Of a stretch of DNA of 64,000 bases, positions 24,851 through 34,301 are shown piece after piece. Source of the stretch: CAYTAU01 sp964442075 (GTDB lineage: Bacteria; Bacteroidota; Bacteroidia; Bacteroidales; CAYTAU01); NCBI GenBank assembly GCA_964442075.1, contig CAYTWH010000006.1:1-64000 (forward strand), written 5' to 3'. The notes beneath the pieces were generated by a model. The model made no database searches. It was given only the letters and a program-made list of their open reading frames with translations, and was not told where the DNA came from. The position numbers and the translations under genes were made by a program. Position 1 is the stretch's first letter, and every line of letters starts with the position of its first letter.

Positions 24851-25920
24851 TTTTCCAGTTCATCTATCTTTTTATCAATATCAAATTGTTCAATTACCCG
24901 CAATTTTCCTTTTTCTCCTAATGCTTCCCGTAATTCTTTATTATCAATTAATAATTTCACCTTTTCTGCAAATTGTTCAACATTAGGGAATTCCACAAGA
25001 AAACCTGTTTCAGCATCAATAATTATTTCCGGATTACTTGTAATATTAAAAGCAACAACCGGTTTTTCTGCAATCATTGCCTCAACTATTGCGAAACCAA
25101 AACCTTCCCAAATAGATGGCAAAACAAAAATATCTATCTCGTTAAGAAAACTTTTAACATCAGAAATAAAACCAAGAAAGGTTACATATTTTTTTAAGCC
25201 GCTTTTTTCTGCCAATTTAACAAGTTCGTCTTTACTTTCTCCTTCACCGGCAATAATAATTTTGAAATTTTGTGTGGTATTTTTTAAAATGGCAGCTAAG
25301 TCAATTAAATATTTATGTCCTTTTTGTTCTGTTAATCGTCCAAGATTGCCAATAATTATTTCATTTTTTTCTTTTTCAAATATTTTATTTGTTGATTTTT
25401 CGGAGTGTTCCCGAATATCAATACCATGATATATTACTTTAATTTTTTCGGGTTCAATATCATTAGCTAAATTTTTTAAAATAGTTCTTTTAGTCTCTTT
25501 TGAATTTGCAATTATGTGAGTAACAACTTTTTTCAGCAAATAAATATTTAAAAAATTGCGCTTTATAGGAACAGCTATACCTCTTAAATAAACAATTTTT
25601 TCAACTCCGGCTTTTTTTGCCGCAATTCCTCCTGCTTTTAAATCGGAAGGAATAATAAAAAAAACAGTATCAATATTATAGGACTTGTAAAATGATCTTA
25701 TTTTTTTTTTCTTAAAAGGGTTTAAAAATGACAAATTACCAATATTAATACTGTGTACTTGAAATTGAGCATCTTTTGCCTTTTGGAATAATGGACTGTT
25801 ATTTTTTGCAGTAATAATTACATTATATCCTTTTTCACGAAATTTAACAGCATATTCTAAATGTAGCTTTTCTCCCCCTCCCCAAAATTTTGTGCAATTA
25901 AAAAAACAAATGTTTTTCAT
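24835..25920 (-). CDS. GT4-family glycosyltransferase
   Basis: 361 residues, GT-B fold. N-terminal acceptor half begins CFFNCTKFWGGGEKLHLEYA. The C-terminal donor half has IGNLGRLTEQKGHKYLID, the IIAGEGESKDEL loop, and the acidic EGFGFAIVEAMIAEKPVVAF motif followed by ETGFLV, as in family GT4. It would add a sugar from a nucleotide sugar to a cell-surface glycan or lipid. Single gene between a convergent neighbour and the S41 protease, so the glycan pathway is not indicated. Confidence 0.92.
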   Translation of the reverse strand: MKNICFFNCTKFWGGGEKLHLEYAVKFREKGYNVIITAKNNSPLFQKAKDAQFQVHSINIGNLSFLNPFKKKKIRSFYKSYNIDTVFFIIPSDLKAGGIAAKKAGVEKIVYLRGIAVPIKRNFLNIYLLKKVVTHIIANSKETKRTILKNLANDIEPEKIKVIYHGIDIREHSEKSTNKIFEKEKNEIIIGNLGRLTEQKGHKYLIDLAAILKNTTQNFKIIIAGEGESKDELVKLAEKSGLKKYVTFLGFISDVKSFLNEIDIFVLPSIWEGFGFAIVEAMIAEKPVVAFNITSNPEIIIDAETGFLVEFPNVEQFAEKVKLLIDNKELREALGEKGKLRVIEQFDIDKKIDELENYLIT

Positions 25921-25968
25921 GTTCGTTTCATAATTTTTATGCAGGGATTATTGCATAACATTTTCGAA

Positions 25969-27669
25969 TTATTTGTTCTCTGTATCTCCTGAAATAGTAT
26001 CGGTTCCGGCTAAAATAGAATTATAAAGTTCCATATCATTTAATATCTCAACTGCTTTATTTGCATTTTTGTCTGTTACTAATAAAGATTCTATTCTGCC
26101 TTGTTGAAAATAATATCTACTTACAATTTCCTCGGTAAGTAAATTAATTATTTCTTCCTTAAAAGTATTAAGGTCTTTATCTTTATCGTGAACTAATTTC
26201 GTTTCTAACTCTTTTAATTCTTTTTCAGACATTTTAAAATATTTTTCTTTTTTTGATATTTTAATTAATTTTTTTAACTGTTCCTCGCTGTTTGTCTCAT
26301 AATCAAACTCTTTGTCACTTATAAATTTTTTAAAATCATTATACTCTGTATCAGATAATCGATATTCTTTAGACTGCAATATAGAATCATGCTTGATACT
26401 ATATTCGGTAGCATAATCAAATATTAAATTTTTAATAAAAAGACTTGTTGAAATATTACTTAAAAACTCTTGTTCAATTGTTATATCGGGTAAAATGCCT
26501 CCTCCGTCAAAAACTTTTCTTCCGTTTTTTGTTTTAAATTCTGTCATTAAAGAATCCTGTATTTTTCCAACGCTTCCATCTTCGTTTCTATGAGTATAAT
26601 CTAATGCCTGAATACATCTTCCGCTGGGAATATAATATTTTGCAGTGGTTATTTTTAGTTTGGTATTATAGCTTAAAGTTCTTGTTGTTTGAACTAATCC
26701 TTTGCCAAAAGTTCTTTCGCCAATTATAACACCTCTGTCAGAATCCTGAAAAGCTCCAGAAACAATTTCCGATGCAGATGCGGAGCCTCTGTTAACAAGT
26801 ACAACAACCGGTATTTCCGTGTCAACAGCACTATGCATTGCATAATATGTCTTATCCCATTGCGATATTTTTCCTTTTGTTCTCACTATTTCCTGACCTT
26901 TATCCATAAATATATTACAAATATGGACAGATTCTATTAGTAATCCTCCGGGGTTGTTTCTGAGGTCTAAAATAATTTTACTTGCATTATGTTTTTCTTT
27001 TAATTCCAGAAATGCTTCTTTAACTTTATTGCCTGCCTTTTGTGTAAATTGAGAGAGCTTGATATATCCAATATCATCTGTTAACATTCCAAAATATGGT
27101 ACACTTTTTATTTTAATTTTTTGTCTGACAAGTGTTTTTTCCAACACTTCTTCTGTTCCTGGTCTGTTAATTTTAAGTTTTACCTCTGAGTCGGGTTGTC
27201 CTTTTAATGCTTTGCTAATATCGGAAGTAGATTTATTTTCTGTAGATTTTTCATCTATTTCAATTATTATATCTCCTGCTTTTAATCCGGCAGAGTGAGC
27301 AGGGAAATCTTCATAAGGCTCTGATACAACAATATATTTACCGCTTTTCCTTATTAATGCTCCAATACCTCCATATTGTCCTGTTGTCATAAATTTATAA
27401 TTCTCCATTTGAGATTCAGGAATATAAATTGTATAAGGATCAAGGCTTTCAAGCATTTTGTCAATTCCGGTTTTTATTAGATCACCCGGGTCGGTTTCGT
27501 CAACATAATATATGTTTAACTCTCTGAAAAGTGTGTAAAAAATATCTAAATTTTTTGATATTTCAAATGTCGCATTATCATCATTAAAAGCATAAAACAA
27601 TAAAGATGAAATTGCCAATAATGATGAAATTATTATTACGGATGTCTTTTTAAATATATTTTTAAGCAT
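25969..27669 (-). CDS. S41 carboxy-terminal processing protease
   Basis: 566 residues. N-terminal anchor or signal at about 8-27 (TSVIIISSLLAISSLLFYAF), tail-protease N-domain, PDZ domain at about 85-170 (GGIGALIRKSGKYIVVSE, SAGLKAGDIIIEID), catalytic region with DLRNNPGG, the nucleophile in NRGSASASEIVSGAFQDSDR and the lysine in ERTFGKGLVQT. A long C-terminal helical tail (about 430-566) is as in Bacteroidota CtpA-like proteases. It trims C-termini of periplasmic proteins. Its start overlaps the end of rnpA by 8 bases, so it is expected to be translated with it. Confidence 0.94.
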   Translation of the reverse strand: MLKNIFKKTSVIIISSLLAISSLLFYAFNDDNATFEISKNLDIFYTLFRELNIYYVDETDPGDLIKTGIDKMLESLDPYTIYIPESQMENYKFMTTGQYGGIGALIRKSGKYIVVSEPYEDFPAHSAGLKAGDIIIEIDEKSTENKSTSDISKALKGQPDSEVKLKINRPGTEEVLEKTLVRQKIKIKSVPYFGMLTDDIGYIKLSQFTQKAGNKVKEAFLELKEKHNASKIILDLRNNPGGLLIESVHICNIFMDKGQEIVRTKGKISQWDKTYYAMHSAVDTEIPVVVLVNRGSASASEIVSGAFQDSDRGVIIGERTFGKGLVQTTRTLSYNTKLKITTAKYYIPSGRCIQALDYTHRNEDGSVGKIQDSLMTEFKTKNGRKVFDGGGILPDITIEQEFLSNISTSLFIKNLIFDYATEYSIKHDSILQSKEYRLSDTEYNDFKKFISDKEFDYETNSEEQLKKLIKISKKEKYFKMSEKELKELETKLVHDKDKDLNTFKEEIINLLTEEIVSRYYFQQGRIESLLVTDKNANKAVEILNDMELYNSILAGTDTISGDTENK

Positions 27670-28060
27670 TTGCAGATGTTTTATGGTCTTTTATTAAACG
27701 CTGTAAAATTACAATTATTTTATTTTCTATTTCATGGTAATCTAATACTTCTTTTTCCAAATAGATTATAATAAATATAATCTGCTTATTGTTATTGTCA
27801 AGATAATTATATAAAATATGTTTGTTTAATCTATACGCTTCACGCACTCTTCTTTTCAACAAATTTCTTGTAACAGCTTTTTTAAAACTTTTTTTAGGAA
27901 TGCTTATTGCAATTTTTGCATTACTATTTTCAGACCAATTTTTTTCTTTCCAAATTACACGAAATGGATTTATTGTGAAAGCATTGCCATTTTCAAACAA
28001 TTCTGTTATGGGTTTGGTGCTACAAAGACGTTCAGTTTTATGTAGTGAATAAGCTTTCAT
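27662..28060 (-). CDS. rnpA: Ribonuclease P protein component
   Basis: 132 residues from the ATG at 28060 (MKAYSLHKTERLCSTKPI); an upstream in-frame ATG at 28084 lies in the terminator hairpin of the preceding gene and is rejected. The family motif is RNLLKRRVREAYR, preceded by AISIPKKSFKKAVT. It binds the RNase P RNA and helps it cleave the 5' leader of tRNA precursors. No rpmH lies upstream, unlike the common bacterial order; the downstream partner is the S41 protease. Confidence 0.93.
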   Translation of the reverse strand: MKAYSLHKTERLCSTKPITELFENGNAFTINPFRVIWKEKNWSENSNAKIAISIPKKSFKKAVTRNLLKRRVREAYRLNKHILYNYLDNNNKQIIFIIIYLEKEVLDYHEIENKIIVILQRLIKDHKTSANA

Positions 28061-28074
28061 TAAGTTGGTATTTA

Positions 28075-28106
28075 TAAAAAACATCGAACAAGTAAATGTT
28101 CGATGT
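28075..28106 (-). terminator. Rho-independent terminator
   Basis: Perfect 10-bp stem ACATCGAACA / TGTTCGATGT with a 6-base loop (28081-28106). On the minus strand it is followed by TTTTTTATAAA. It ends the 28130-29851 transcript before rnpA. Confidence 0.85.
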
Positions 28107-28129
28107 TTTCTATATCAACGAATTTTATT

Positions 28130-29851
28130 TTATTGATCATGTTGTCTGACAACTGAAAAATGACCATTCTCAATAAGAGTTCCATCAAGAGTTATTCCAG
28201 AGAATGTGCCTTCAATTAATTCTCCAACATTTCCGTAGGAAGCAACTGTAATAGAGCCTATGTCAAATGAATCTGACCAAGTAGGTGGTCCCATATATTG
28301 TATTCCGGCACTTATCATTGGGAATGTACCAGCGGAATTACCACTAAAATATATATAATAATCTCCTGATTGTCCTGAACACTCTATAACAGTTTCTGTA
28401 AAACTATTATCGTAAACTCCTTCTTTAATAGTAAATCCTGTCAATTGAGCATTAATTGGATCGCCATTAATAGTTAAATAATTTGGTCCTGTTGGAATAG
28501 GTGGGCATAATACTATTTCTACAGGAACATTAACATTAACCATTGATAAATATTTTTCAACGCCATTTCCAAAAGCATAAATATCTACATTAAATGTTCC
28601 TGTGGTTACTTCAATAGAAAAGTATCCTGTTGTTGTATAAATTGCAACATTTTCGCCTGCCCATGATACAACAATGTTTCCGGCAATTAGATTCCCGTTA
28701 CAATCAACTAATGAACCGTAAACGAGTTCCACAGAAGCAGGAGTAACAACTATATCAATTGTTGTATTTCCATAAGGAGTAACTGGATATGGACCATAAG
28801 CAGTACCCAAATAATTAGGAATTTCAACATCAACAGGAACTCCGGCAATTACTTCTCTTGAGTAGAATCCATCCTGATTTGTAATTGCATAAGATTCTCC
28901 AATTTTTACAGTTATACCAGGAATTGCATCACCGTTTGCGTTTGTAACATGCCCCATAACAGTGGCAGAGGTATTGTAAGAAATTTCGCAACTTATGTAT
29001 GAGAAATGACCAACTCTACCCACAACCTTTGTTCCTTCTTTATGGGCTTGAGAGCCAGTTGTATTTCTTAATCCAAAAACATTATTAAATGTCCATATAT
29101 CAATATCAGCAGGACACAAGTTTTCTAAACCTGGTGGCAATTCTATTTCAAAATCAACATCGGGTGGCATATTTGGGTCTAATTGTAATTTCTGACCACT
29201 GTCATCGTACAACATTATATTTGCACCAACAAAAGCTCTAAGCAAATATTCCTGATTATTACCTTCAATTATTCCTCGTTGATCTCCACCATGTACTCTT
29301 AGGTGATAATTTGGGTCGGTAGGATCCATATATAATACTGCAACATTTACATTACCGGTATATGGTGATCCACTTTCATATATAAAATTATCGGCAGGAA
29401 AAGTAAAGTTGAAAATATTACCTATGGCGATTTGGCCTCCTGCTGAAGCATCAAAATTTGTTACTTCTGTTGTAGCTGTTGACTGTATTGGCATTAAGCT
29501 AACTTTCATTTGTCCGGGACTTCCGGTAACAACAGCTTCAGAACGTGTTACTGAAAAATAATTTTGCCTTGAAAATTTTATAACATACCTGTTATTTGGA
29601 ACAGTAAGATTATAAAAAATGAAAAACCCTGTTGTTGTTGTTGTGTAAGTTTGACCGTGAGCATTAACCGTAACGCCTGCAAGTGGCAAATTATTTTCAT
29701 CAACAACTGTTCCCGATAATGATTCTAGCGTTTTTTCTTCAAAAGATTGTTCTCCTTTGGCAGGGTCTAAAATTTCATTTTTATTGCAACTGTTAAGCAA
29801 TACCATAGATGCTATTGCAACAAGCGAGAATATATTAATTAATTTTTTCAT
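28130..29851 (-). CDS. Lipoprotein with carboxypeptidase-regulatory-like domains
   Basis: 573 residues. Lipoprotein signal with lipobox LLNSC (Cys22). Two clear carboxypeptidase-regulatory-like beta-sandwich domains: about 46-120 (LSGTVVDENNLPLAGVTVNAHGQ, TTGFFIFYNLTVPNNRYVIKF) and about 295-370 (VMGHVTNANGDAIPGITVKIG, NQDGFYSREVIAGVPVDVEI), with a third at about 375-450 (VYGSLVDCNGNLIAGNIVV). No enzyme domain. Probably an outer-membrane-anchored surface protein; role unknown. Own terminator downstream. Confidence 0.87.
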   Translation of the reverse strand: MKKLINIFSLVAIASMVLLNSCNKNEILDPAKGEQSFEEKTLESLSGTVVDENNLPLAGVTVNAHGQTYTTTTTGFFIFYNLTVPNNRYVIKFSRQNYFSVTRSEAVVTGSPGQMKVSLMPIQSTATTEVTNFDASAGGQIAIGNIFNFTFPADNFIYESGSPYTGNVNVAVLYMDPTDPNYHLRVHGGDQRGIIEGNNQEYLLRAFVGANIMLYDDSGQKLQLDPNMPPDVDFEIELPPGLENLCPADIDIWTFNNVFGLRNTTGSQAHKEGTKVVGRVGHFSYISCEISYNTSATVMGHVTNANGDAIPGITVKIGESYAITNQDGFYSREVIAGVPVDVEIPNYLGTAYGPYPVTPYGNTTIDIVVTPASVELVYGSLVDCNGNLIAGNIVVSWAGENVAIYTTTGYFSIEVTTGTFNVDIYAFGNGVEKYLSMVNVNVPVEIVLCPPIPTGPNYLTINGDPINAQLTGFTIKEGVYDNSFTETVIECSGQSGDYYIYFSGNSAGTFPMISAGIQYMGPPTWSDSFDIGSITVASYGNVGELIEGTFSGITLDGTLIENGHFSVVRQHDQ

Positions 29852-29977
29852 ATTTAATTTTAAATATAGAATTTATTTTAACCGATAAAAATAGAAAAAA
29901 ATAATTGAAAAGAAACAATTTGATTTTATTTTTATTTACAATTAGAAAAAATCTTGAAACTTTTACATTGGAAAAAT

Positions 29978-31978
29978 TTATTGTAACACAATTTTCTCAA
30001 CAGCGACTCCTTTTTGCGTTGTTACTTTAATAATGTATATTCCTTTTGGCTGCGAGCTCAAGTCTATTTGGTTTTCTTTGCCTGTGTAAATTTGTTTCCC
30101 TTCAATATTCATTACTTCAATAATCTCTGCTTCTTCTACCATTATTGTAGTTTTTCCGGTTGTGGGATTTGGAAATACCTGAAACATTAATGTTTCTTTG
30201 TTTTGAATTGGTATAATATTGTTCACAGTATTGTTATACTCATAAGCTCCAATATCAACTATAGCATTAAAAGGCACAGGCTGTCCGGTAATGTCCATAT
30301 TAAGACCCAGATATACTCCAGTATCAATACAAGCAGAATAAGAATTCAATGAAAAATCAAAAGGATAATTGGTCGAATTAATAAAAAATGGATTAAGTGT
30401 AAAAGAATTACTATCCTGATTGGAAAAACCTTGATAAAAACTAAATTCTGCCGTGGTATAATTATTACCAAGCCAGTGAACCAGATTTGCGGATGGAATA
30501 GAATGGTAAAAGCAGTTATAATCCATCTGAAAATCAGTTCCAATATCTGCAATTTCAATTACATTATTAGAATTCACAGGATTGCATACTATATTATTTT
30601 TAACTGAACAATGGTCTGAATTACCAGCCCAATATCCTCTGAATGATATACCTGCGTGTAAGCAATTATAAACAGTATTATTATAAACAAGAGTACTATC
30701 ATTTTCCTGCTCAATCATAATGCCGATTCCATAATGGTTATAACAGAGATTATAACAGACCTCGTTCCCAATAGAAGAATAACCATATGTTCCATCATCA
30801 TTGTCTAAATGAATTCCTACCATTCCATCTGAAACAATGTTGTAATAGAACTTGCTATGGTTTGCTCCAAATGTGTAGATACCAGCAGAGAGCCATCCAC
30901 TATATGGACTGGAACCATCATCTTCAGCTTCTATAATTATATTATTGTTCACTATAATATAATCGCAATTTTCTAAGCCTATTCCACAACGATCGGGGAT
31001 ATAAACAGATGCTTTGTGAATATAATTATTAGAAACTTCAATACCAATTGCATAACTTACACCTATGGCACTTCCGCCTATCATTATTAATTCGTTATTG
31101 CAGATTTGGCTTCCATAAAGTGTAGATGGTGGTGAGCCTACGGGAACAAAAATCCCTATATGCCATATGTTATATATTTTATTATTGATTATAGTTATTG
31201 TATCGTTGGGATAAAGAAAATGTACAAATATCCCGTTTCCATGAAATATTGCTGAACCGGGACCTCCAATATTAGCAATAATGTTATTATCAATCTTCAA
31301 GCCGGCATCGGGAATATGAGCATAAATTGCATCGTTGGTATAAAAAACAAACTTGAGCTTAGATATGGTAATATTACTGCAATTATCCCCAATATGTATT
31401 CCATAATCATGCTCTGTTATTTCAATACCATTGGCAATGATAGCCGGGTTATCAGAAGGAGAATAAACAATAAGTTTGTGTGAAATAGTGTCATAATAAA
31501 AATCCCATAATGTATCAAGATCAACAAATGCACTTTCTTTATTTGCTCTTAATGGCAGCGAATCGTTAGTATTATAAAATAATACTGATATATCTTGATT
31601 AAAAGCTATGGCCGATTCCCATATACCACTTCCGGAATTTATCCAAAAGCTTGTTGAATCTGCTTTTGTGCTTCCTTTTATAATAGGATATTCTCCTAAT
31701 CCATATGAAGAGAATACAATAGGCTGAGCCGAATTTCCAGAATAATTAATAGATATTTTACCTTTCCAGCTATGCCCCCGATGAAAAAGAATACTGTCTC
31801 CCGGCTGAAAAACTATTGAGTTAACCTTATCTATTGTCTCCCATGCTTGACCTGGAGAAGTCCCAATATTATTATCATTTCCAGACAATGTATCAATATA
31901 ATAATTAGTTGAAAAACCAAGATTGATAATAAAGCATATATTGATTAAAAAAGAAATATAGAAAACCGGGTTTTTCAT
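29978..31978 (-). CDS. T9SS cargo with right-handed beta-helix
   Basis: 666 residues. Signal peptide 1-23. Residues 24-40 hold NYYIDTLSGNDNNIGTSPG, the usual start of right-handed parallel beta-helix proteins. Residues about 180-500 have many NNxI(Y/I) rungs (ISNNYIHKAS, IIVNNNIIIEAEDDG, VYNNTVYNCLHAGISF). The C-terminus is a type A sorting domain (VFPNPTTGKTTI to KIVLQ). Such helices bind or cleave polysaccharides (pectate-lyase fold), but no catalytic set was recognised, so only the fold is claimed. Confidence 0.9.
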   Translation of the reverse strand: MKNPVFYISFLINICFIINLGFSTNYYIDTLSGNDNNIGTSPGQAWETIDKVNSIVFQPGDSILFHRGHSWKGKISINYSGNSAQPIVFSSYGLGEYPIIKGSTKADSTSFWINSGSGIWESAIAFNQDISVLFYNTNDSLPLRANKESAFVDLDTLWDFYYDTISHKLIVYSPSDNPAIIANGIEITEHDYGIHIGDNCSNITISKLKFVFYTNDAIYAHIPDAGLKIDNNIIANIGGPGSAIFHGNGIFVHFLYPNDTITIINNKIYNIWHIGIFVPVGSPPSTLYGSQICNNELIMIGGSAIGVSYAIGIEVSNNYIHKASVYIPDRCGIGLENCDYIIVNNNIIIEAEDDGSSPYSGWLSAGIYTFGANHSKFYYNIVSDGMVGIHLDNDDGTYGYSSIGNEVCYNLCYNHYGIGIMIEQENDSTLVYNNTVYNCLHAGISFRGYWAGNSDHCSVKNNIVCNPVNSNNVIEIADIGTDFQMDYNCFYHSIPSANLVHWLGNNYTTAEFSFYQGFSNQDSNSFTLNPFFINSTNYPFDFSLNSYSACIDTGVYLGLNMDITGQPVPFNAIVDIGAYEYNNTVNNIIPIQNKETLMFQVFPNPTTGKTTIMVEEAEIIEVMNIEGKQIYTGKENQIDLSSQPKGIYIIKVTTQKGVAVEKIVLQ

Positions 31979-32042
31979 TTGAAACTTTCTAGAATAAGAA
32001 GATAATAATATATAAGTTCGTTTTTTTCATTTTTTTCCCCCA

Positions 32043-32072
32043 TAAAAATACACAAATTTTTGAACTTGCAAA
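32043..32072 (-). promoter_or_regulatory. Promoter for the beta-helix gene
   Basis: Minus strand TTTG (32069-32072), 18 bp, TATTTTTA (32043-32050), then a run of G. It lies about 65 bp upstream of the start at 31978. The same TATTTTTATGGG(A/G) context is seen before the MORN gene at 34206. Confidence 0.45.
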
Positions 32073-32112
32073 ATGATGCTGTTTTGCAGGGCTCTCGCAC
32101 TTTACATTATTG

Positions 32113-32140
32113 CATAAAAAAAAGGGAAGTTTCCTTCCCT
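32113..32140 (-). terminator. Rho-independent terminator
   Basis: Stem AGGGAAG / CTTCCCT (32123-32140, loop TTTC), followed on the minus strand by TTTTTTTT. It ends transcription of the 32218-33144 gene. Confidence 0.8.
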
Positions 32141-32153
32141 CTTAATTTCTGTT

Positions 32154-32220
32154 TGACCCCTATTTATCTCCCCTATAGGGGAGAATTCCCCCTTTCAGGT
32201 AGGGGGTCATACAGGGGTCA
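32154..32220. repeat. REP-like palindromic element, copy 2
   Basis: Outer arms TGACCCCTAT and ACAGGGGTCA (9 of 10 pair) with inner stem CTCCCCTATAGGGGAG and a further CCCCC..GGGGG pair. Related to 9204-9271. Its edge overlaps the stop codon of the 32218 gene, so it may have set the C-terminus of that protein. Confidence 0.7.
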
Positions 32221-33144
32221 CTCCGTTTTTCTAAGCGCCACATCCAATTTCAAAGATTGACCCGGATACAATACAATTTCTTTTTCAAAGGTATCGTAAT
32301 TATGTAAGCTAAATGTAATAATATATTTCTCCGGCTCAAGACCTGTAAGTCTGTAATAGCCTTTTTTTGTTGTTAGTTTTTGTACAGGAACTTCTATGTT
32401 GGCAGAGGCTTTAGCTCTTATTATTGTAACTGCTACATTTTTTAATACCAATCGGGTTTCTTCGTCTATTACATAACCATAAACATCTAAATGGCGGGTA
32501 GCAGGGTCTACTATTTCACGAATTTTCTCATAATCGTTATAAAACACATTATCAGAGTTTATGTAGTTTACCATAGCATTATCTAAGTTGCCTACTACTA
32601 AATTGCGGAGTTCTTTTATTGTTTCCTTAATTTTTATGGTAGCTGTAGATTTTTCGGCTATTGCTTCTCTTGGTCTTGTCATGCGGAGCAAGAAATCGGA
32701 GCTGTCTGCATCAAACTTCTCCATATTTTCTTTTGTAAGACCATAAGCCTCTAATTTTTTAAAGTTTTTTACAGCAATCTTTTTTACATTTTCGGTATAA
32801 ACAAGCAAAACAGTGTCTCCCATACTGGCAATCTTTGATACAGGCAGTTTTACTGCATTATACATTAGTGCATTACTTGTATTGTAGGCGTAGGTGCGAA
32901 TTGCACCACTCACCAGAAATATAATTTCGGCAAGTTGTTTTTTACTTTTTTGCTTATCTCTTGCCAAGCCCGATGTATCTTTCTTTTGTATTTCACGAAA
33001 ATGTGCTATTAGCTTAACTTTTTCCTTAATAAGCTTTAAAGTGTTTTGAATTATTGCATTGTCTTTAATTTTTTCTGCATACCTTATAAAGAAACTGATT
33101 AATGCTAAAATCATTTTCATGTATGCTCTATTAGTACTTAACAT
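32218..33144 (-). CDS. Unknown 308-aa protein with C-terminal carboxypeptidase-regulatory-like domain
   Basis: No signal peptide. Residues 1-215 are mostly helical and Lys-rich (KEKVKLIAHFREIQKK, STATIKIKETIKELRN) with no family I can name. Residues about 220-308 are a carboxypeptidase-regulatory-like sandwich (DVYGYVIDEETRLVLKNVAVTII, TTKKGYYRLTGLEPEKYIITF, LYPGQSLKLDVALR). A helical bundle followed by a small beta-sandwich recalls the plan of the 201-aa protein at 7323, also an accessory gene flanked by repeats, but no sequence kinship is claimed. Well-defined terminator downstream. Confidence 0.75.
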   Translation of the reverse strand: MLSTNRAYMKMILALISFFIRYAEKIKDNAIIQNTLKLIKEKVKLIAHFREIQKKDTSGLARDKQKSKKQLAEIIFLVSGAIRTYAYNTSNALMYNAVKLPVSKIASMGDTVLLVYTENVKKIAVKNFKKLEAYGLTKENMEKFDADSSDFLLRMTRPREAIAEKSTATIKIKETIKELRNLVVGNLDNAMVNYINSDNVFYNDYEKIREIVDPATRHLDVYGYVIDEETRLVLKNVAVTIIRAKASANIEVPVQKLTTKKGYYRLTGLEPEKYIITFSLHNYDTFEKEIVLYPGQSLKLDVALRKTE

Positions 33145-33318
33145 AATTTATAAATTTTAATGAATACTTGTTTCGATTTTCGAAACTTTAATTAAACATA
33201 AAACGGCGTATTGTATGTTTTATTGTGTAGAAGTATAAATAAATGTATGTTTAATTGAATAATGTTTAATGTGATGTTAAAATATTGCTTGTTTGTTTTG
33301 TTTGTAGCTTTTGTTAAA

Positions 33319-33342
33319 CCCACACGCTGCAAAGCGTGCGGG
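33319..33342. repeat. Short palindrome 3' of the MORN gene
   Basis: CCCACACGCT-GCAA-AGCGTGCGGG (9 of 10 pair), followed by AGCGGGGA. The motif AGCGGGG(G)A also follows a comparable palindrome on the other side of the MORN gene (34255-34276). GC-rich in AT-rich surroundings. Confidence 0.65.
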
Positions 33343-33357
33343 AGCGGGGAGGAATCT

Positions 33358-34164
33358 TTAATTTATTAAAATGTCATTTTCCCATCTTCCAATATCCTGA
33401 CATCCATCCGTATACGTCAAAGTTCCATATCCATTCCTTTTTCCATCAATAAATCCTCCTACATATATGTTCTTATTTGCATATATCAATGTTCCTTTTC
33501 CATTACGTATATCATCCTTGAAATTACCTATGTACACATTTCCGTTATTATAAATGTATATTCCTTGACCATTCTGTTTTCCATCCTTCCATTTACCAAC
33601 ATATTTATCTTTGTTTACTTGTATATATATTCCATGTCCATTTTGTTTCCCATTAAACCATTTGCCAACATATATATTTACATTTTTAAATGTTCCATGC
33701 CCGTTCCTTAATCCATTTTCCCATTCACCATTATAATTATCACCATTTGAATATGTAAATATTCCCCGTCCGCTAAACTTATCATCTTTAAAATTTCCTA
33801 CATAAATATCCCCGTTTATGTATGTTAATGTTCCTTGTTCGTTCTTTAAGCCTTTTCCCCATTCACCAACATATTTATCTCCGTTTGCAAATGTAAAAGT
33901 TCCTTGTCCTTTAAACATGTCATATTTGAAATCCCCCACATATTTATCTCCGTTTGCATACGTTAATGTCCCCTTCCCATTAGATTTATCGAACATAAAT
34001 TTACCGGTATATATATCACCATTTGCAAATTTTAATGTCCCTTGTCCATGTTTTTCCCCATCTTTTTGTTCTCCAATATAAATATCTTCATAATTATTAA
34101 TCTCTTGTGAATAAACATAACATAAGCTTATAAAAAGGCTTATTGTAAATATTATTTTTCTCAT
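33358..34164 (-). CDS. Exported MORN-repeat protein
   Basis: 268 residues from the ATG at 34164, which starts a signal peptide (MRKIIFTISLFISLCYVYSQ); the ATG at 34206 overlaps the -7 box and is rejected. About ten MORN repeats of 23 residues follow, each like G(Q/K)GTLTYANGDKYVGxFKxGxxNG. MORN repeats form a beta-meander binding lipids or proteins. Export suggests a periplasmic or surface role. Bounded on both sides by related GC-rich palindromes and preceded by its own promoter. Repeats are near-identical, so copy number may vary between strains. Confidence 0.9.
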   Translation of the reverse strand: MRKIIFTISLFISLCYVYSQEINNYEDIYIGEQKDGEKHGQGTLKFANGDIYTGKFMFDKSNGKGTLTYANGDKYVGDFKYDMFKGQGTFTFANGDKYVGEWGKGLKNEQGTLTYINGDIYVGNFKDDKFSGRGIFTYSNGDNYNGEWENGLRNGHGTFKNVNIYVGKWFNGKQNGHGIYIQVNKDKYVGKWKDGKQNGQGIYIYNNGNVYIGNFKDDIRNGKGTLIYANKNIYVGGFIDGKRNGYGTLTYTDGCQDIGRWENDILIN

Positions 34165-34205
34165 GCTTTCATTTTTTAACTTTAGGCACTTCTTTTTCTC
34201 TCCCA

Positions 34206-34236
34206 TAAAAATACAGCCTTTTTATTGAATTGCCAA
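34206..34236 (-). promoter_or_regulatory. Promoter for the MORN gene
   Basis: Minus strand TTG (34234-34236), 20 bp, TATTTTTA (34206-34213), 42 bp before the chosen ATG at 34164. It decides the start choice because the longer reading frame would begin inside the -7 box. Confidence 0.5.
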
Positions 34237-34252
34237 AAAGCGGGGGCTTTTT
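34235..34252 (-). terminator. Terminator after the 34302-36029 unit
   Basis: AAAAAGC-GGGG-GCTTTTT, a perfect 7-bp stem whose minus-strand 3' arm ends in a T run. It lies 50 bp past the stop of the 34302 gene and touches the promoter of the MORN gene. Confidence 0.55.
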
Positions 34253-34254
34253 AA

Positions 34255-34276
34255 CCACCAGAAAGAATTCTGGCGG
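34255..34276. repeat. Short palindrome 5' of the MORN gene
   Basis: CCACCAGAA-AGAA-TTCTGGCGG (8 of 9 pair), followed by CAGCGGGGGA, as in the palindrome at 33319-33342. Confidence 0.6.
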
Positions 34277-34301
34277 CAGCGGGGGATTTCAATTTAAATT
34301 A

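Noticed and set aside
32060..32260. Plus-strand ORF of 66 codons
   Set aside because: Made of the terminator and the REP-like element at 32113-32220; no coding features.
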